From: CAIWHR01 sp963779805
GTDB taxonomy: Bacteria; Pseudomonadota; Gammaproteobacteria; Burkholderiales; Casimicrobiaceae
Assembly (NCBI GenBank): GCA_963779805.1
Contig: CAVZZN010000016.1
Span: 496,001 to 560,000, forward strand
Length of the DNA stretch: 64,000 nt
Reading direction: 5' to 3'
In this document: positions 1-9,400 of the stretch, piece after piece
Layout: each line of letters starts with the position of its first letter
Numbering within the stretch: position 1 is the stretch's first letter
The notes under the pieces: generated by a model
Seen by the model: only the letters and a program-made list of their open reading frames with translations
Database searches by the model: none
What the model was told of the DNA's origin: nothing
Program-made: the position numbers and the translations under genes

Positions 1-951
1 CTCGCGCCGTTCCGCGAGCGAAGGCAGCTTCAGCGACACCACGTTCAGGCGATAGTAGAGGTCCTCGCGAAACTGCCCGCTGGTCTTCGCGCTGTCGAGG
101 TCGCGATGCGTCGCCGACACCACGCGCACGTCGACCGGGATCGACTGCGTGGCACCGACGGGCCGAACCTCGCCTTCCTGCAGCACGCGCAGGAGCTTCA
201 CCTGCAGCGCAAGCGGCATGTCGCCGATCTCGTCGAGGAACACGGTGCCCCCGTCGGCGGCCTGGAACAATCCCTTGTGCGCCTGCACGGCGCCGGTGAA
301 GGCGCCGCGCGCGTGGCCGAAGAGCTCGGATTCGAGCAGCGGCTCCGGAATCGCGCCGCAGTTGACCGCAACGAACGGCTTGTCGCGCCGGGGACTCGCG
401 CGATGAATGGCGCGGGCGAGCAATTCCTTGCCCGTGCCCGAGTCGCCGTAGATCAGCACGCTCGCGTCGGAATCGGCGACGAGACGCGCCTGCCGCAGCA
501 CGTCTTCCATGCGCGGACTGCGGGTGATGATGCCCGCACGCCACTCGCCTGCGGGATCGCGGTCCGATTGCGATTCGCCTCCCGACAACGCCACCGCAGC
601 GGCGACCTTCTGCAGCAGCTCCTGGCTGTCGAAAGGCTTCGTCAGGAAGCCGAACACGCCCTTCTGCGTCGCCGTGACCGCATCGGGGATGGTGCCGTGC
701 GCGGTGAGGATGATCACCGGAAGCGCGGGATGCTGGCGATGGATCGCCGCGAAGAGCTGCATGCCGTCGATGCCGGGCATGCGCAGGTCGGTGATGACGG
801 CGGCCGGACGCTGCACGGCGAGCGTGGCGAGCGCAGTCTCGCCGCTGTCGGCGGTGCGCACGCGATAGCCGGCCGAAGACAGCCGCAGCGAGATGAGCTT
901 CAGGAGGTCCGGATCGTCGTCGACGAGGAGTATCTCGCTTTGCATCGTCAT
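1..951 (-). CDS. glrR: Sigma-54-dependent response regulator, GlrR/QseF type (3' end beyond window)
   Basis: Response regulator that activates sigma-54 promoters and is the likely partner of the kinase at 1717-3219. Read on the minus strand from ATG at 951 (a second in-frame ATG is at 945). Visible domains: a receiver at residues 5-120 with phosphoacceptor Asp55 (ITDLRMPG) and the conserved Lys in LTKPF near 105, then an AAA+ domain from about 140 with Walker A GDSGTGKE (169-176), the sigma-54 contact loop GAFTGA (216-221) and Walker B FLDEIGD (238-244). The sequence leaves the window at about residue 317, so the C-terminal helix-turn-helix is not seen. It follows qseG by 4 bases in the same orientation, giving the order glrK-qseG-glrR known for this system in enterobacteria and many betaproteobacteria. 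The assignment to GlrR/QseF over other NtrC-family regulators rests mainly on that gene order. Confidence 0.9.
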   Translation of the reverse strand, partial: MTMQSEILLVDDDPDLLKLISLRLSSAGYRVRTADSGETALATLAVQRPAAVITDLRMPGIDGMQLFAAIHRQHPALPVIILTAHGTIPDAVTATQKGVFGFLTKPFDSQELLQKVAAAVALSGGESQSDRDPAGEWRAGIITRSPRMEDVLRQARLVADSDASVLIYGDSGTGKELLARAIHRASPRRDKPFVAVNCGAIPEPLLESELFGHARGAFTGAVQAHKGLFQAADGGTVFLDEIGDMPLALQVKLLRVLQEGEVRPVGATQSIPVDVRVVSATHRDLDSAKTSGQFREDLYYRLNVVSLKLPSLAERRE

Positions 952-955
952 TCCT

Positions 956-1720
956 TTAGCCGCCACCGCCGCCGCTGGAACCGCCGCCGGCGCCGCCGCC
1001 CCCGCCACCGCGGACGCGATCGCGAAGCAGACTACGTTCGAGGCTGCGCAGCGCCTCGAGTTTCTGGATCGCAGCGGCAGCCTTTTGCTGTTCTTCGCGC
1101 ACGACCCGCACGCGCTCGGTGATCTGGGCATGGAGCACCCCGGCGAGCTGCTTCACGCCCGGCGGCGCGGAGCTCGACTTGATGACCGTTTCGAGAAGCT
1201 GCAGCGCGCGCTGGTCGTCCTGCGCCGCGCGGCTCAGGGTGTAGAGCATGGCGAGGCGAACGCGGTTCGCGTCAGTGCGCTGGCGGCCGAGCGTCTGCGT
1301 CACGGTATTGACCTCGCGGCGCGCCTCGTCCGGCGGCAGGCTCGAGTAGCGGGCGAGATCGGCGACCAATGCGGACAACTGCTGCTCCTCCACCGACTCC
1401 GGCGCCTGCGCGGGTACGAGGGCCGCCACCGGCGGCGTCGATGGCGGCGTCGATGGCAGCGCTTCCGGCGCCGGTGCGGGCGCAGCCGCCGGCGGCTCGG
1501 GCTCGGGAGGCGGCGCCTGCCGAGGAACGACCGGCTGGACAGGCTCGACCGGCGGATGTTCCACCATCGGCGCGGGCTCGCGTTCGGGCGCGGGCACGGG
1601 CACCGCCGGCTCGACTCGCGGGACGACCGGCGGCGATGGCGTCACGATCGGCGCAGGAGGCGCGGCCGCGCAACCCGCCAGCGTGGCCCAGACGAGCAGC
1701 GCGACGGCGCGTTTCGTCAT
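956..1720 (-). CDS. qseG: QseG/YfhG-like outer-membrane lipoprotein
   Basis: A 254-residue lipoprotein encoded between the kinase and the regulator. The start ATG at 1720 overlaps the kinase stop (ATGA), and a longer in-frame reading upstream is only a shadow of the kinase. Residues 1-17 form a short signal ending in the lipobox LAGC, so Cys17 would be lipidated. Residues 20-95 are almost pure Pro/Ala/Val/Glu linker. Residues 100-235 are predicted helical and charged (a SALVADLARYSS segment, then an EEQQKAAAAIQKLEAL coiled coil), and the C-terminus is a Gly/Ser tail. In E. coli, QseG (YfhG) interacts with the QseE kinase, and the position here argues for the same job. The poly-Gly tail and the long Pro-rich linker are unusual, and sequence similarity outside the lipobox was not judged. 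Confidence 0.75.
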   Translation of the reverse strand: MTKRAVALLVWATLAGCAAAPPAPIVTPSPPVVPRVEPAVPVPAPEREPAPMVEHPPVEPVQPVVPRQAPPPEPEPPAAAPAPAPEALPSTPPSTPPVAALVPAQAPESVEEQQLSALVADLARYSSLPPDEARREVNTVTQTLGRQRTDANRVRLAMLYTLSRAAQDDQRALQLLETVIKSSSAPPGVKQLAGVLHAQITERVRVVREEQQKAAAAIQKLEALRSLERSLLRDRVRGGGGGGAGGGSSGGGGG

Positions 1721-3219
1721 TTCGACTCCGCGAGCTTCACCCGCGAAGGCTTGCCGGCCGCGATGCGGGCCGCACCGCTGGCCTCGACCGGAGCGCCGTC
1801 GAGCGGCAGGCGAAGCGTGAACGTCGCGCCGCGCTCGCCATCGTCCCGATCGCGCGCGTCGATGCGCCCGGCGTGACCGATCGCATACTCGCGCGCGATC
1901 GCCAGGCCGAGGCCGGAGCCCTTGATGCGGCCGCCGCTCGGCGGCTTGCCCTGGTAGAACGAGTCGAAGATGCGCTCGCGCTCGCCCTCGGGAACGCCGT
2001 GGCCCTGGTCCATCACGTCGAGCACGGCAGTGCCCCGATCCACGCGCAGTCGCACGCGGATCTCGCCGCGACGCGGCGAATACTTGATCGCGTTCGACAC
2101 GAGGTTGTCGACGATCGTGCGAATGCGTTCGGCATCGCCGTCGACGACCGCCGGCGCAAGATCCGTATCGAAGCTGATCATCCTCGCGAGCGCGGCGAGC
2201 TTGTGCTCGCGGATCACGCGCCGCACGACATCCGGGATCGACACCGGCCCGCGCGCCTGCGGTTCCGTCGCGCGCGTCTGCTGGTAGCGCAGGAGATCCT
2301 CGATGAGCTTCTGCAGCTGCAGGCAGTTCTCGCGCACGATGCGCACGATCTCCTGCTGCTCGCGCGAAAGCTCGCCGCCCACGCGATCGCGCAACAGCTC
2401 CGTGCCTTCGCGCACGGCCGTGAGCGGCGTCTTGAGTTCGTGCGAAACGTGACGCAGGAAGCGGTTCTGCTGCTCCTCGAGCTCCGACAGGCGCGAGCGC
2501 AACCACTCGAGACGCTGGCCGAGGTAGCGCAGGTCCTGCGGGCCGTTCACCTCGATCGGATGGGTGAAGTCGGCCGTGCCCATCTGGCGTATCGCCTGGT
2601 CGAGCTGGCGGATCGGTCGTGCGATCAGCACCGCGAAGATGATCGCCAGCGTGAGCGCAATGCCCACCGTCGCTGCCGCGAGGTAGATCCACTTCTGGCG
2701 GCCCTCGCTCGCAATGGACTGCAGCCTCTCGATCGCGCGCTCGGTGAGGCCGTTCGCCGCCGCGAGCATCGACTGCGCCCCGTCCGCAAGCCGCGCATAG
2801 CCGTCGGCGAGCTGTGCCTGTGTCTCCGCCGTGCGCTGGCCCGCGTTCAGCACGCCATGCAGGCGCGTCTCCGAATCCGTAAGCCCGGTCAGCACCTTCT
2901 GCTGAGCGGGCTCGAGCGGCAGCAGTGCGAGCTGGCCTGCCGTCTGCCGGAATTCCTGGCGCACGCGGGCGTAATCGTCGAGCAGCGCGGGATCGTCGAG
3001 GATGAGGTACTGGCGCACGACGCGCTCGAGCGTGACCGCCTGCTCGAAGAGCTGCCGGCTCGCGCGTCCCGCCTGCGCCGCCTGCTGCACCGCCTGCTGT
3101 CCCTGCAGCTGCAGGCGATCGAGCGACAGGATGAGCTCGGCGAGTGCATAGACGAGCGGCAGGCTCACCAGCAGGAAGCCCAGCAGGATGAACTTGAGGA
3201 AAGAGCGCGGGTAGTACAC
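1717..3219 (-). CDS. glrK: Membrane sensor histidine kinase, GlrK/QseE type
   Basis: A 500-residue sensor kinase that would phosphorylate the GlrR-type regulator two genes downstream. TM1 is about residues 8-30, the periplasmic helical sensor region 31-176 and TM2 177-201, followed by a HAMP segment to about 250. The dimerisation domain has the H-box VSHELKTPLTA with phosphoacceptor His260. The ATP-binding domain has an N-box NLVSNAIKYS (372-381), a G1 box DQGHG (404-408) and a G2 box GSGLGL (434-439), so all catalytic motifs are intact. The stop overlaps the qseG start by four bases, which suggests translational coupling. It is divergent from folA, with about 100 bases between them. Confidence 0.9.
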   Translation of the reverse strand: MYYPRSFLKFILLGFLLVSLPLVYALAELILSLDRLQLQGQQAVQQAAQAGRASRQLFEQAVTLERVVRQYLILDDPALLDDYARVRQEFRQTAGQLALLPLEPAQQKVLTGLTDSETRLHGVLNAGQRTAETQAQLADGYARLADGAQSMLAAANGLTERAIERLQSIASEGRQKWIYLAAATVGIALTLAIIFAVLIARPIRQLDQAIRQMGTADFTHPIEVNGPQDLRYLGQRLEWLRSRLSELEEQQNRFLRHVSHELKTPLTAVREGTELLRDRVGGELSREQQEIVRIVRENCLQLQKLIEDLLRYQQTRATEPQARGPVSIPDVVRRVIREHKLAALARMISFDTDLAPAVVDGDAERIRTIVDNLVSNAIKYSPRRGEIRVRLRVDRGTAVLDVMDQGHGVPEGERERIFDSFYQGKPPSGGRIKGSGLGLAIAREYAIGHAGRIDARDRDDGERGATFTLRLPLDGAPVEASGAARIAAGKPSRVKLAESK

Positions 3220-3319
3220 GAAAGAGGCGGCTATAATCGCCGCCGGCTTATGACGACGCCATTCGACGCGACGAGAGCAAGCGATTGAAGATACACCACC
3301 CCCAACAGGTGCGCCAAGC

Positions 3320-3850
3320 GTGACTCACGAGCCTACGGCGGCCGCCCGCGCCGCCACGCTGGAACTGGTTGTCGCGATCGCCGCGAACGGCGTGATCGGC
3401 AACGGCAATCGACTGCCGTGGCACTTGCCCGCGGATCTCAAGCGCTTTCGCGCACTCACGACGGGCCACGCCATCGTGATGGGACGCAGGACGTGGGAGT
3501 CGATCGGCAGGGCGCTGCCGGACCGACAAAGCATCGTCGTCACGAGGCAGCGCGACTTCGCGGCGCCCGGGGCGGAGGTCGCGCCGTCGCTGGAAGACGC
3601 GATCGCGCGCGTGGTGCGGCCGGACCCGGTGTATTGCATCGGCGGCGCCGAGATCTTCCGCGCCGCGCTCGAGCTTGCGACGCGCATGCACGTCACCGAA
3701 ATCGACGCGGACTTTCCGGGCGACGCGCTCTTTCCCGAGTACGACAGGATGGAGTGGCGCGAGGCCGCACGGGAAGTCCATCCCGCCGGGACCGACGCAG
3801 CGTTCGCGTACGCGTTCGTGACGTACGAGCGGGCGCATCCACGCCCGTAG
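3320..3850 (+). CDS. folA: Dihydrofolate reductase
   Basis: Reduces dihydrofolate to tetrahydrofolate with NADPH in the cytoplasm. At 176 residues it is slightly long for the family because the GTG start at 3320 adds about 14 residues before the canonical beginning (ELVVAIAANGVIG). No closer start is obvious. Family motifs seen are the active-site segment LPWHLPADLKRF, the NADPH-binding segment MGRRTWESIG and GGAEIF near residue 113. A TATAAT box lies at 3232-3237 upstream, but I find no matching -35. No thyA is adjacent, unlike in many bacteria. Confidence 0.95.
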   Translation: MTHEPTAAARAATLELVVAIAANGVIGNGNRLPWHLPADLKRFRALTTGHAIVMGRRTWESIGRALPDRQSIVVTRQRDFAAPGAEVAPSLEDAIARVVRPDPVYCIGGAEIFRAALELATRMHVTEIDADFPGDALFPEYDRMEWREAAREVHPAGTDAAFAYAFVTYERAHPRP

Positions 3851-4030
3851 CCAAACGGAACCGGGCCGCCAGGCCCGGCGCCGCGGCGCGCGAAGCGCAG
3901 GAGCAAGGCGAAGCCGCGACGCGCCGGCGCCATCGCTTCGCTTTCGTTGCGCCGTCGCGAAGCGCTGGGCGGGCGCTCGCGCTTACGCGATAATGTCGCC
4001 GCCCGCGCAACGCCCGTTGCGCGCATTGAA

Positions 4031-4117
4031 GCCGGGATGGCGGAACTGGTAGACGCAGCGGACTCAAAATCCGCCGGTAGCGATATCGTGGGGGTTCGAT
4101 TCCCCCTCCCGGCACCA
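4031..4117 (+). tRNA. tRNA-Leu (anticodon CAA)
   Basis: Class II tRNA. The acceptor stem pairs GCCGGGA with TCCCGGC, followed by discriminator A and an encoded CCA. The D-arm contains GGCGGAACTGGTAGACGC, and the anticodon stem-loop is GCGGA-CTCAAAA-TCCGC with CAA at loop positions 34-36. It has a long variable arm, as leucine tRNAs do, and a T-arm with GGTTCGATTCC. Reads UUG codons. It marks the left border of an IS-rich accessory segment. Confidence 0.96.
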
Positions 4118-4606
4118 ACAGCCAGGTCGAAGCGCTGCTGAAGGGTCCGGTCCATCCGTGGGTCGCCGCGGAGCCGAGGATCGTGAAGGCGCCACACCCT
4201 TGCCGGTCGGCTGGCACTTCCCGTGGGGGGTGCGTAGAGGAATTCCATCGCTAAGTACGTGCGCCGTGCCAAGCGCACGAAGAAAAGGCCCGTGGCGTTG
4301 CCCCCACGGGCCTTCGACTTCACGCGCGCCGCGTGCACGACGTCAGTAGTTTTCCATCGGGCGCGCCCGACCCCGAGACATGAAGCGGGGGAGCGCTGTC
4401 CCAGAGGCTGTTGGCTGGGGGTAGCATTCAAGGCGGTGCCGGCAAGGTCGGTCTCTCCTTGGTGGCACGAACCCGTTCAGTAGTTGGACCCGCAGCCCCG
4501 CGAGCACCCCGAATTGTGATGATGGGCAGCAACGCCCGAGAGCACGCCTAGTAGATTTCGATGACGGGGGCAGCTGCCAACACCGCTCACGATGGCAGGA
4601 GGCCCT
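4118..4606. other. Non-coding stretch between tRNA-Leu and IS110 remnant
   Basis: No convincing gene. It holds a GC hairpin at 4285-4314 and, toward the right, what is probably the 5' flank of the IS110 element running up to the AGGAGG at 4597-4602. No attachment-site duplication of the tRNA 3' end was found by eye. Confidence 0.5.
4285..4314. terminator. Possible intrinsic terminator hairpin
   Basis: Inverted repeat AAGGCCCGTGG / CCACGGGCCTT with an 8-base loop. Read on the minus strand the stem is followed by TTTTCTT. On the plus strand it has only a short T run. It lies 168 bases downstream of the tRNA, so its client transcript is unclear. Confidence 0.4.
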
Positions 4607-5529
4607 ATGCAAGTGCTCTATCCACGCTGCGCCGGGCTGGACGTGCACAAGGCCACGATTGTGGCCTGCGTGCGTTGTGTCTCGTCGCCGGCGCATCATG
4701 CCGTTCGCAGTCTCGACAGTACCACTCGGGGCTTGCTCGACTTGGCCGATTGGCTGGCTGCGCACGTTGCACCCGCGTTGCGATGGAAGCCACCGACGTG
4801 TACTGGAAGCCGGTATGGCACATGCTCGAAGACGGCTTCGAGTTGGTGTTGGCAAACGCGCCGCACATTCGCAACGTTCCCGGGCGCAAGACCGATGTCA
4901 ACGACGCGATGTGGATTGCCGATCTGCTGGCGCATGGGCTGATCCGCTCCAGCTTCGTGCCACCGCCAGCGATCCAGGAGTTGCGCGATCTCACCCGCAC
5001 CCGCAAGCAGCTCGTCCGCGGGATCTCCCAGCACAGCCTGCGCATCCAGAACGTGCTCGAGGACGCCAATCTCAAGCTGGGCAGTGTGCTTTCCGACGTG
5101 CTCGGGCGCAGCAGCCGGGCGATGCTCGAGGCCATCGTCCCTGGCGACAGCGATCCGCAACGGTTGGCCGACCTGGCTCCGGGCAACGCCCGCAAAACGA
5201 CGGCCGAACTGCGGGAAGCTCTGCGCGGGCGCATCACCGCCCACCACCGTACGATGCTCAAGCTGCATCTGGACCTGATCAAGGCTGTGGAGCGGACCCT
5301 CGCCGAACTGGATGCCACCGTGGGAAAAGCGTTGACGCCGATCCGGCAAGGTTGCCGTCTGCTGACCACGATCCCAGGGATCAGTGACGTAACCGCGCAG
5401 GTTATGGTGGCCGAGATCGGTGTCGATGTGACGCGCTTCCCCGGGTCGGGTCATCTCGTATCCTGGGCGGGCCTGTGTCCGCGCAACGTGACGGTGGAAC
5501 TATCCGCCAGGACCCTGAACGAGTTGTGA
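4607..5529 (+). pseudogene. IS110-family transposase remnant (frameshifted, 3' truncated)
   Basis: The start is ATG 4607, with AGGAGG six bases upstream. The first frame gives the N-terminal DEDD-type domain opening (CAGLDVHKATIVACV). Near 4770-4785 the reading frame moves and the protein continues with VAMEATDVYWKPVW and KTDVNDAMWIADLLAHGL, the acidic residues of the IS110 catalytic domain. The C-terminal transposase_20 domain starts (LLTTIPGISDVTAQVMVAEIG) and breaks off after HLVSWAGLCP, where family members continue for about 60-80 more residues. Net length is not a multiple of three. Both the shift and the truncation make it inactive. IS110 elements lack terminal inverted repeats, so the ends cannot be set from sequence. 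Confidence 0.85.
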
Positions 5530-5590
5530 TACTTCGTCCCGTCTCCGTACCCGGCGGGCTCGTCACGTCCGTGTGCGTGCCGCTCGTGTC

Positions 5591-6415
5591 TCAGATGCGC
5601 ATCTGCGCCTTGTGACTGTAGGATCGCGTGCCATTCCAGCCAGACCAGGTCGAGTACGAGTCTCGGTCATCCTTGGCCGGCAGGTACGTGAACTTCGTCT
5701 TCCCGTCGCTACGGTGCTCGACGGTGAGCGTGCCGCAAGTACTTACGCTCTTGCACATCGGAATCGGCGGCGTCAGCGTTCGCGTGAACGTAGACGACGC
5801 GCCCGGAGCGAGCGATGCGATCGTACCGACCGTGACGTCATCACCGGGATAGGGCGGCGTCGCGCGTCCGTGACCGTGATATTGGTCAGCGTGATCCCGC
5901 CGGTGTTCGTCACGACGTAGTTGAACGTCACCGCGCCCCCGGTAGCGATCGACGTCTTGTCGACCGACTTCACGAGCTTCAGCCCCGGCGCCGGCGGATT
6001 GCAGTAGCTTGACGGATCGCTGGCCGAGGCCCGGGATCGTCACCGTGCCGATGTTGGTGTACGCCGCGTGCGGCGGCAGGGTCCCGCTGGCGGTGCAGGA
6101 ATCGGCGACCGTGTGGACGCCCGCGGGTGCCGGCAACTCAGGTTGAGCGCCGTACCCGTGGCCGCCATGTTCGGCACGCCGGCAGCGTTCGGATCTTTGG
6201 CACCCCCGCCGTTGGTCCGCTTCACGATCGTCACGGCCGGCGTCGGCGGGTTGCAGTACGCCGACGGATCGGTCGCGCTGGCGCCGGGGATGGTCACCTT
6301 GCCCGTGTTCACGTAACCGGGGCGCGGCGACTCGCTGCCGTTGTGCGTGCACACGCCGGCCACGATCTTGCCCAGGTCGGGGGGCAGCGCCAATGAGCAA
6401 GCGCGGGTCCAGCAT
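5591..6415 (-). pseudogene. Decayed DUF11-repeat surface protein fragment
   Basis: Pieces in different minus-strand frames read as one decayed protein. In order: VCTHNGSESPRPGYVNTGKV with TIVKRTNGGGAKDPNAAGVP; then, after a shift, AGVHTVADSCTASGTLPP and YTNIGTVTIPG; then VKSVDKTSIATGGAVTFNYV; then PGDDVTVGTIASLAPGASS, ending with the stop at 5591. These segments closely match the repeat unit of the intact gene at 6481-11505 (AGVHTVANSCTANGTQPP, YTNIGTVTIPG, TIVKYTNGSDANDPN). It is therefore a broken paralogue or a detached 3' part of a related gene. At least three frame breaks are needed, and part of the repeat between NMAATGTALNL and its expected start is missing. Confidence 0.75.
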
Positions 6416-6480
6416 TCGCCGAACCCGCGCTTATTGGCGCTACACGCGAACTGGTCAATCGACCCAGTCGCTTCCTCAGC

Positions 6481-9400
6481 CTACGGGCACTTCAGATTCA
6501 ACTTGGAGATCTTGAACGCATCCTCCGGAGTTGTGTCTGTGGCGAGCGCCGAGATCACGAGCACGTTGCCTGACACCTTCCCGGCGTTGACGTCCGCCCA
6601 CCGCGATGTAACCGTTGTCGACGTCAGATTCTCCTCATACAAGCCAAGACTGCTCAAGAGCGAATCACTCAACGTCTGGTGGTTGTTGAACGGATCCGTC
6701 TTAGTCCCCACCCACACCGACATGTCGCTATCGGCTCCGATCGAGTCCAGGAACGTCCGGGTCACGATCACCGGCTGCGTGAATTCGAACAGCACGTAAT
6801 TGTTCGTGCCGCCGATGTTGTCCACCTTGTGCTTCGGGCTGGCGCCGTCACCCTCGGTGTTATCGGTCACGCCCAGGCCCGGTCCGTACACCCCCAGGTA
6901 GGCCGCTGCCCACGCCCCGTTGGTCCCATTGACCCGGCTGAACGCACTGGCCTTCACCGACACGCCGTTGTCGAACGCGAACTGCCGAATGTTACCCAAC
7001 GTCCCCGACGACGCCGTATTGCCCGTGAACTGGTAGCTGGTTGCCACGCACGATCCTGCCGAGCACTTGGTGTCGAGCTTGTTGATCTTGAACGAGTCGT
7101 TGGTGCCGCCCTCCCTCGCCCCAATGATGAGCACGTTGCCCACCACGTTGCCAGCGTTGAGGTCGGCCCACCGCGACCCGGACCCGACCGTAGTGTCGTT
7201 GTTCTCCTTCACCGCAAGGCCGGCCAGCAGCGCATCACTCAACGTCAGATGGTTGTTGAACGGATCCGTCTTCGTTCCGACCCACACCGTGATGTCGCTA
7301 TCGGCGCCCAGGTAGTCCAGGAACGCACGGTCCACAATCACCGAACTGGAGAACTCGAACAGCACGTAGTTGACCGTGCCGCCGATGTTGTCCACCACGT
7401 GCCGGTTGTTGCTGCCGTCACCTTCGGTGTTGTCGGTGACGCCCAGGCCCAACGAATACAGCCCAAGGTAGGCGTTTGACCACGCGCCGGTGGTGGTATT
7501 CCGGCTGAAGCCACTGGCCTTCACCGAAATGCCGTTGGCCGTGAACGTCCGAATGTTGCCCGCCGTCCCCGACGTCGCCGTGTTGCCCGAGAACACGAAC
7601 TCACTCGGCGCGCACACGCAAGTGTAGTCGCCGGTGTCCGTCTTCGTCCCGGCATCGTTGGTCGTCACCGCCGCCGTGTTGGTGATCTTGCTCCCGTCGC
7701 ACACGCCGGCCGGCATGCCCGTGGTCGTCTTCACCACGATGGTCCGAACCTGCCCGCCCGCAAGGTCGCCAAACGGACAGTTCACGACATCGTTGACGAT
7801 GGTGCAAGCATTGCCGGGGTTGCCGCCGGTGTCGAACGTCCAGCTCAGCACTCCACCCTTGGTCGGCAACGGATCGTTGACAACCACGTTGTGTGCCACA
7901 CCGGGACCACCGCTCGTGACGACGATGGTGAACTTCATCGTGTCACCAGGGTTGAGACTTGCGTTGTCCGGCGTCTTCACGATGGTGATGCTGGGTGGCT
8001 GACACGTGTAGTCGCCGGTATCGATCCTGTTGGACAGCCCCGTGCCTGTCAGCGTCGCGGTGTTGTTGAGCTTGGCCCCGGTGCACGCAGTGGCATTCGC
8101 TCCGGCCGCCGCGTTGGTCGCGACGACCACCGTTCTAGTCTGCCCGTTGGCGAGATTGCCGAATGGGCAATTCAGAACGTTCGATACGATGGTGCACACT
8201 GCGCCAGGATTGGTGGAAATGGTCCAGGTGTTCAGATTGCCCAACGTCGGCAGCGGATCGTTGAGCACGACGTTGTTCGCCGTTCCGGGACCCGTGCTCG
8301 TCACCACCATCGTGAAGCTGATGTTGTCGCCGATGTTGTAGGTGCCGTTCTTCGGGCTCTTCGTCAGCGTAAAGCTGCCCAGCGGCGTGCAATTGAGCGA
8401 GCCGCTGTCCCGCGCAGTCAGCCCGCCGTCCGCGGCAGCGATCGCCGCCGGATTCGACTGCAACTGGCAGGCGCCAGTCGGCGTCGTTGCGGCGGTCTTC
8501 ACCGTGACGGTAACCGATCCTTGCGGCGCGATGTTCCCCAAGCTGCAATCCAGGGCGTTGCCCACGATCGGGTTGACGCACGTGCCCTGGGTGGTCGTCG
8601 CGGTCGTCCAAGTGAGCCCACCGTTCACAGGGAGCACGTCGGCGAGCTTCACATTGGTCGCCGTTGCCGAACCGGCAGGCGCGGGATTGCTGACCACGAT
8701 CGTGAAGGTGAGCTGGGACCCTTGTGCAAACGTGTCGCCATCCGGGGTCTTCACGACCTTCAGTTGCGGCGGCGGGTTGCAGTAGCTCGACGGATCGGTG
8801 GCGGATGCACCGGGGATCGTCACCGTGCCGATGTTGGTGTACGCCGTGCGCGGCGGCTGCGTGCCGTTCGCCGTGCAGGAGTTGGCGACCGTGTGCACAC
8901 CCGCCGGCGGCGCCAGCGTGAGGTTCAGCGCCGTGCCGGTCGCGGTGTACAGCCACACCTCGCCCGGATTGAACGTGGTGTCGCCGTTGCCGGTGATTTC
9001 CGAGGTATACGTGGGCGTCACGCCGGTGGTGTTGTCGGTCACCACCACATTCGCCCGCGGAATCGACGTGTTACCGGTGTTGGTGACCTTGTACGTCCAG
9101 GTCACCGTTGCGCCGGAAGCGACGTTCGGCACACCGGTCGCGTTCGGATCGTTCGCGTCGGAACCGTTCGTGTACTTGACGATGGTCACGGCCGGCGCCG
9201 GCGGGTTGCAGTAGCTCGAGGGATCGCTGGCGGAGGTACCCGGGATCGTCACCGTGCCGATGTTGGTGTACGCCGTGCGCGGCGGCTGGGTGCCGTTCGC
9301 CGTGCAGGAGTTGGCGACCGTGTGCACACCCGCCGGCGGCGCCAGCGTGAGGTTCAGCGCCGTGCCGGTCGCGGTGTACAGCCACACCTCGCCCGGATTG

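Noticed and set aside
4031..4117. tRNA-Leu as an integration (att) site
   Set aside because: No integrase gene and no repeated copy of the tRNA 3' end were found to the right; only IS remnants are present.
3325..4431. Minus-strand frame across folA and the tRNA
   Set aside because: It translates the antisense of tRNA-Leu (a well-known false-protein pattern) and of folA.
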